A DNA stretch of 64,000 nt from Flavobacteriales bacterium UBA7612 (lineage in GTDB: Bacteria > Bacteroidota > Bacteroidia > Flavobacteriales > Weeksellaceae). Positions 60,732 to 64,000 of the stretch are shown here, piece after piece; position 1 is the first letter of the stretch; every line of letters begins with the position of its first letter. The stretch is taken from positions 198,300 to 262,299 of the forward strand of contig DLJQ01000012.1 of NCBI GenBank assembly GCA_002484335.1. Direction: 5' to 3'. The notes beneath the pieces are model-generated. The model made no database searches. It saw only the letters and a program-made list of their open reading frames with translations, and had not been told where the DNA came from. Made by a program: the position numbers and the translations under genes.

Positions 60732-62081
60732 ATGAAACAAGTTCCAATAATTTCTCTAGAAGAAGCAGTTACAAAAGTAAAAGATGGAGACATATTATTA
60801 CAAGGAGGTTTCGGAATGACGGGAAATCCTATTCATCTAATGCATGCATTGGCAAAAACATCAACTAAAAATATCACATTTGTTGGTAACAATGTTGGTG
60901 AAGTTGGTATAGGAGGAGGTCGATTATTAAGAAATGGACAATTAAAAAAAATGATAGGTTCTTTCTTTACATCTAATCCAGAAGCTGTTAAAGCAGCTCA
61001 AGATGGAATTGTAGAGTATGAACTTTTACCACAAGGAACACTTGCAGAAGCATTAAGAGCTGGAGGTGCAGGAATTGGAGGTTTTTTTACTCCTACATCT
61101 GTAGGTACGTTACTTGCTGAAGGAAGAGAGACAAAAATTTTTAATGATATAGAGCAAGTATTTATTCCTAGTATCAAAGGAAATGTAGCTTTTATTAGAG
61201 CTTGGAAAGCTGATACAGCAGGAAATTTACAATATAGAATGACTGAACAAAACTTTAACAGAGCTATGGCTACTACTGCAGACTTAGTTATTGTTGAAGT
61301 AGAAGAAATAGTTCCTTTAGGTGAAATTGCACCAGAAGCTATTCACACACCAGGTGCTTATGTAGATTACTTAGTTCAGGCAACATTAACATTAGAAGAT
61401 TTAGGAAGTTCAGCGTCAGTTTCTTCAAATAAAAAGGCATCTGAATCTCGCATGAATATGGCTAAAAGAGCACTTCAGGAATTAAACAAAGGAGACGTTG
61501 TTAATTTAGGGATTGGTATTCCAACATTAGTTGCTGATTTAATTACTGAAGATGATGGTATAATATTACATACTGAAAATGGAATGTTAGGCGTAGGACC
61601 AACTCCAACAGATGGTGGTGGCGCTATGGACTATCCTGTAAATGCAGGAAAAATTCCTGTTACTGCTTTAAAAGGTGCTTCATATTTTGATTCTGCAGAT
61701 TCTTTTGCAATGATAAGAGGAAAACATGTAGATGTTGCTATTATGGGTGGATTACAAGTTGATGAAGGAGCTAACTTAGCGAATTGGGCTGTACCTGGAC
61801 AACCTTTATTAGGTGTTGGTGGAGCTATGGATTTAGCTACAGGAGCAAAAAAATTAATTATAACTATGATGCATAACGAAAAAAATGGTGATGCAAAAGT
61901 AGTTGACTCATGTGATTTACCTTTCACTGCATTAAATGCTGTTGATATGATTATTACAGATAAAGCTGTTTTCAAATTCATTGACAACAAACTTACGTTA
62001 ATTGAAGTTATGCCTGGATCTACGCTAGAAGAAGTTAGAAAAACTACGACCGCTAGTTTTATTGAAAAACTTGAAAAATAA
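60732..62081 (+). CDS. pcaIJ: 3-oxoadipate CoA-transferase, fused alpha and beta subunits
   Basis: A 449-residue fusion of the two subunits usually encoded by pcaI and pcaJ (or scoA/scoB). The alpha part spans about 1-230 (GGFGMTGNPIHLMHALAK, GTLAEALRAGGAGIGGF). A short Ser-rich linker (SSASVSSNKKASES) follows, then the beta part with LGIGIPTLVAD and the catalytic glutamate in TENGMLGVGP. It transfers CoA from succinyl-CoA to 3-oxoadipate. No break is seen at the junction, so the fusion looks real. It is followed directly by pcaF. Confidence 0.9.
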   Translation: MKQVPIISLEEAVTKVKDGDILLQGGFGMTGNPIHLMHALAKTSTKNITFVGNNVGEVGIGGGRLLRNGQLKKMIGSFFTSNPEAVKAAQDGIVEYELLPQGTLAEALRAGGAGIGGFFTPTSVGTLLAEGRETKIFNDIEQVFIPSIKGNVAFIRAWKADTAGNLQYRMTEQNFNRAMATTADLVIVEVEEIVPLGEIAPEAIHTPGAYVDYLVQATLTLEDLGSSASVSSNKKASESRMNMAKRALQELNKGDVVNLGIGIPTLVADLITEDDGIILHTENGMLGVGPTPTDGGGAMDYPVNAGKIPVTALKGASYFDSADSFAMIRGKHVDVAIMGGLQVDEGANLANWAVPGQPLLGVGGAMDLATGAKKLIITMMHNEKNGDAKVVDSCDLPFTALNAVDMIITDKAVFKFIDNKLTLIEVMPGSTLEEVRKTTTASFIEKLEK

Positions 62082-62088
62082 TAATCTA

Positions 62089-63312
62089 ATGAACAAAGAA
62101 GCATATATAATTGATGGAATAAGAACCCCTATTGCAAAATTTCAAGGAGGATTATCTCAAGTTAGAGCTGATGATTTAGCTGCAATTGTAATTAAAGAGT
62201 TAATAATTAGAAATCCATCTGTACCAGTCGATGCAATTGATGATGTTATTTTAGGATGTCACAATCAAGCTGGAGAAGACAACAGAAATGTAGCAAGAAT
62301 GGCAGGTTTATTAGCAGGTTTACCTGTTACCGTTCCTGGTGAAACTATTAATAGATTATGTTCTTCTGGAATGTCTTCTATTGTACATGCTAACAGAGCT
62401 ATATTAGCTGGCGATGGTGATTTATTTATTGCTGGAGGAATAGAACACATGACAAGAGGTCCTTTGGTAATATCAAAAACATCTAAAGCTTTTGGTATTG
62501 ATGCTAAAATGGAAGATTCTTCATTTGGATGGCGATTTGTAAATCCTAAAATGAAAGAAATGTACGGTACAGATCCTATGGGTATTACAGCAGAAAATCT
62601 TGCTGAAAAATATAATATATCTAGAGAAGACCAAGATAAATTTGCTCTTAATTCTCAAGTGAAAGCGGCAAATGCTCAAAATAATGGACGATTAGCTTCA
62701 GAAATAGTAAATGTTGAAATTGCACAAAGAAACAAACCTTCTGTTATTTTTGAACATGATGAATTTATAAGACCTTCAACAACACTTGAAGCATTAAATA
62801 AATTAAAACCAGCATTTAAACAAAATGGAACTGTTACTGCAGGTAATGCTTCTGGATTAAATGATGGTGCAGGTGTTGTTTTAATTGCATCTAAAGAAGC
62901 TGTAAAAAAATATAATTTAAAACCTATTGCTAAAATTATATCATCTGCTGTGGTTGGTGTAGAACCAAGTATAATGGGAATTGGTCCTGTTCCTGCAACT
63001 AAAAAAGCATTGAAAAAAGCAGGATTAACTTTAGATGAAATTGGTGTAATGGAATTTAATGAAGCTTTTGCCGCGCAAGCATTGGCTTGCACAAGACAAT
63101 TAGGTTTAAGCGATGATGATTCTCGTATTAATAGAAATGGAGGAGCTATTGCTATTGGACATCCTCTTGGAATGTCTGGTATGAGAATAACTTATTCTGC
63201 TGCATTAGAAATGAAAAATACTGGAGCTAAATATGGCTTGGCAACAATGTGTGTTGGTGTTGGACAAGGTTATGCAATTATTCTTGAAAATGTTTATGAT
63301 CAAGATATTTAA
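62089..63312 (+). CDS. pcaF: 3-oxoadipyl-CoA thiolase
   Basis: About 407 residues from ATG 62089; an earlier TTG in frame at 62062 overlaps the previous gene and is less likely. This thiolase splits 3-oxoadipyl-CoA into succinyl-CoA and acetyl-CoA, the last step of the pathway. Active-site motifs are NRLCSSGMSS (nucleophilic Cys), FNEAFAAQAL, GGAIAIGHPLGMSG (His) and MCVGVGQG (second Cys). The start lies 7 bp after the pcaIJ stop, in one operon with it, and a terminator follows. Confidence 0.94.
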   Translation: MNKEAYIIDGIRTPIAKFQGGLSQVRADDLAAIVIKELIIRNPSVPVDAIDDVILGCHNQAGEDNRNVARMAGLLAGLPVTVPGETINRLCSSGMSSIVHANRAILAGDGDLFIAGGIEHMTRGPLVISKTSKAFGIDAKMEDSSFGWRFVNPKMKEMYGTDPMGITAENLAEKYNISREDQDKFALNSQVKAANAQNNGRLASEIVNVEIAQRNKPSVIFEHDEFIRPSTTLEALNKLKPAFKQNGTVTAGNASGLNDGAGVVLIASKEAVKKYNLKPIAKIISSAVVGVEPSIMGIGPVPATKKALKKAGLTLDEIGVMEFNEAFAAQALACTRQLGLSDDDSRINRNGGAIAIGHPLGMSGMRITYSAALEMKNTGAKYGLATMCVGVGQGYAIILENVYDQDI

Positions 63313-63325
63313 AAACTATTTAAAA

Positions 63326-63357
63326 AAAAAGACCTCTAAAACATTAGAGGTCTTTTT
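63326..63357 (+). terminator. Terminator after pcaF
   Basis: AAAAAGACCTCTAA pairs with TTAGAGGTCTTTTT, followed by TT. It ends the catechol/beta-ketoadipate block. Confidence 0.88.
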
Positions 63358-63405
63358 TTATATATTCTTATGATTAAATGTAATTCATTTATTTTTAGTC
63401 ATAAA

Positions 63406-63551
63406 TTGCAATAGTGATTGAAGCGGCATCCTTTTTTGATTGGGCTTTTCGACTTGGTCGTTGCATTTCGAGAACCTCAATGATCAAGTCGAAATACAAT
63501 GCCCAAGCAAAAAAGATATAGCGAAAAAGCAAGACCCGAAGGGATTGCCCA
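63406..63551 (+). repeat. Flavobacterial palindromic repeat, copy 5
   Basis: TTGCAATAGTGATTGAAGCG, then TTTTTTGATTGGGC, CAAGCAAAAAAGATATAGC and GGGATTGCCC. It is the closest relative of the copy at 34390, sharing about the first 40 bases almost exactly. It ends just before the helicase stop codon. Confidence 0.75.
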
Positions 63552-63556
63552 AAAAA

Positions 63557-64000
63557 TTATCTTCTTCTCCCTCTATCATTTTTCTTTTTGAAATTTTTTT
63601 TCTTATCCGTAGGATTATTTGGTTTTGAGTGATTAGATGCTGATGAAGTTGATGCTTTCTTCTCCATTTTAGGCGTTTTTAAGACATGTACATACGTTCC
63701 GATTAACTTTTCTATGTTCATTAAATCACCTTTTTCATCAGGAGCACAAAAAGAAATTGCTTTTCCTTCTCTACCAGCACGACCTGTTCTTCCTATTCTA
63801 TGCACATAGGTTTCTGGAACATTTGGCAACTCGAAGTTGATTACAAAAGGTAACATATCAATATCAATACCTCTTGCAGCAATATCTGTAGCAATTAAAA
63901 CTTTCAGTTTTTCTTCTTTAAATTCATTCAAAGCACGTTGTCTCGCATTCTGAGATTTATCGCCATGAATGGCAGCAGCAGGAATTCCAACTTTTTCTAA
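63557..64000 (-). CDS. DEAD-box RNA helicase, C-terminal part (runs off the window)
   Basis: The reading frame is open from the window edge (LEKVGIPAAAIHGDKSQNAR at 64000 downward) to the stop at 63557, about 147 residues. The second RecA-like domain is clear: motif V ATDIAARGIDI and motif VI HRIGRTGRAGREG, then a basic tail rich in Lys, Asn and Arg (KKNFKKKNDRGRRR), as in RhlE-type helicases that act on structured RNA and ribosome assembly. The N-terminal helicase domain lies outside the window. Confidence 0.93.
   Translation of the reverse strand, partial: LEKVGIPAAAIHGDKSQNARQRALNEFKEEKLKVLIATDIAARGIDIDMLPFVINFELPNVPETYVHRIGRTGRAGREGKAISFCAPDEKGDLMNIEKLIGTYVHVLKTPKMEKKASTSSASNHSKPNNPTDKKKNFKKKNDRGRRR

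Overview
The window is AT-rich, has Bacteroidetes-type gene starts, and carries families typical of Flavobacteriia: LytS/LytTR pairs, a GLPGLI-like protein, TPR-TM-AraC regulators, an OMP beta-barrel TonB-dependent receptor and flavobacterial palindromic intergenic repeats. I read it as chromosome of a member of the Flavobacteriales and cannot name the genus.

Positions 1 to about 34.6 kb are an accessory region, dominated by defence and regulatory modules, that starts at what looks like the 3' end of a tRNA-Ser gene. A large serine recombinase lies directly against that tRNA end. A 16-bp copy of the tRNA end recurs at 22111, so 1..22126 reads as one integrated element. Inside it are an OLD-like ATPase/TOPRIM protein, a DUF4365 protein, a small XRE regulator, and then the most striking locus of the window (6.3-8.9 kb). 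This is an ECF-like sigma factor translationally coupled to a short, C-terminally truncated, apparently nuclease-dead TnpB/Cas12f-like protein. It is followed by two tandem copies of a structured RNA scaffold that share a core but end in different guide-like sequences. This arrangement fits an RNA-guided transcription-activation system (sigma factor recruited by dCas12f and guide RNA). Next come a TonB-dependent receptor, a LytS-type kinase, a LytTR regulator, and a 2148-residue STAND-type NTPase with a putative nuclease head and a small partner.

From 22.1 to 34.3 kb further modules are stacked behind degenerate copies of the same tRNA-end/terminator sequence. They include an ABC-3C-like defence operon (metallo-beta-lactamase, trypsin-like protease, middle component, SMC-like ATPase), an NgoBV-like restriction-modification unit with a DUF6471 protein, and a run of small cassettes (DUF4375, membrane protein, lipoprotein, RDD, CPBP protease). 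Several of these units start with GTTRNNNN and end with the complementary NNNNYAAC. The end sequence differs from unit to unit but matches within a unit, which is the signature of integron attC cassettes. No integron integrase is present in the window.

From 34.6 kb the content becomes core-like: SDR dehydrogenase, AsmA-like protein, beta-carbonic anhydrase, GNAT, dnaN, pheT, META-domain lipoprotein, NlpE-like lipoprotein and lipA. An AraC-controlled cluster with a DODA-type extradiol dioxygenase follows (45.4-48.7 kb), in which the same 36-bp element precedes two genes. Then come cinA, a TPR-AraC regulator and three tandem secreted paralogues. The last block is a complete catechol ortho-cleavage pathway: AraC regulator, catB, catC, catA, pcaD, fused pcaIJ, pcaF. 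The window ends inside a DEAD-box RNA helicase gene.
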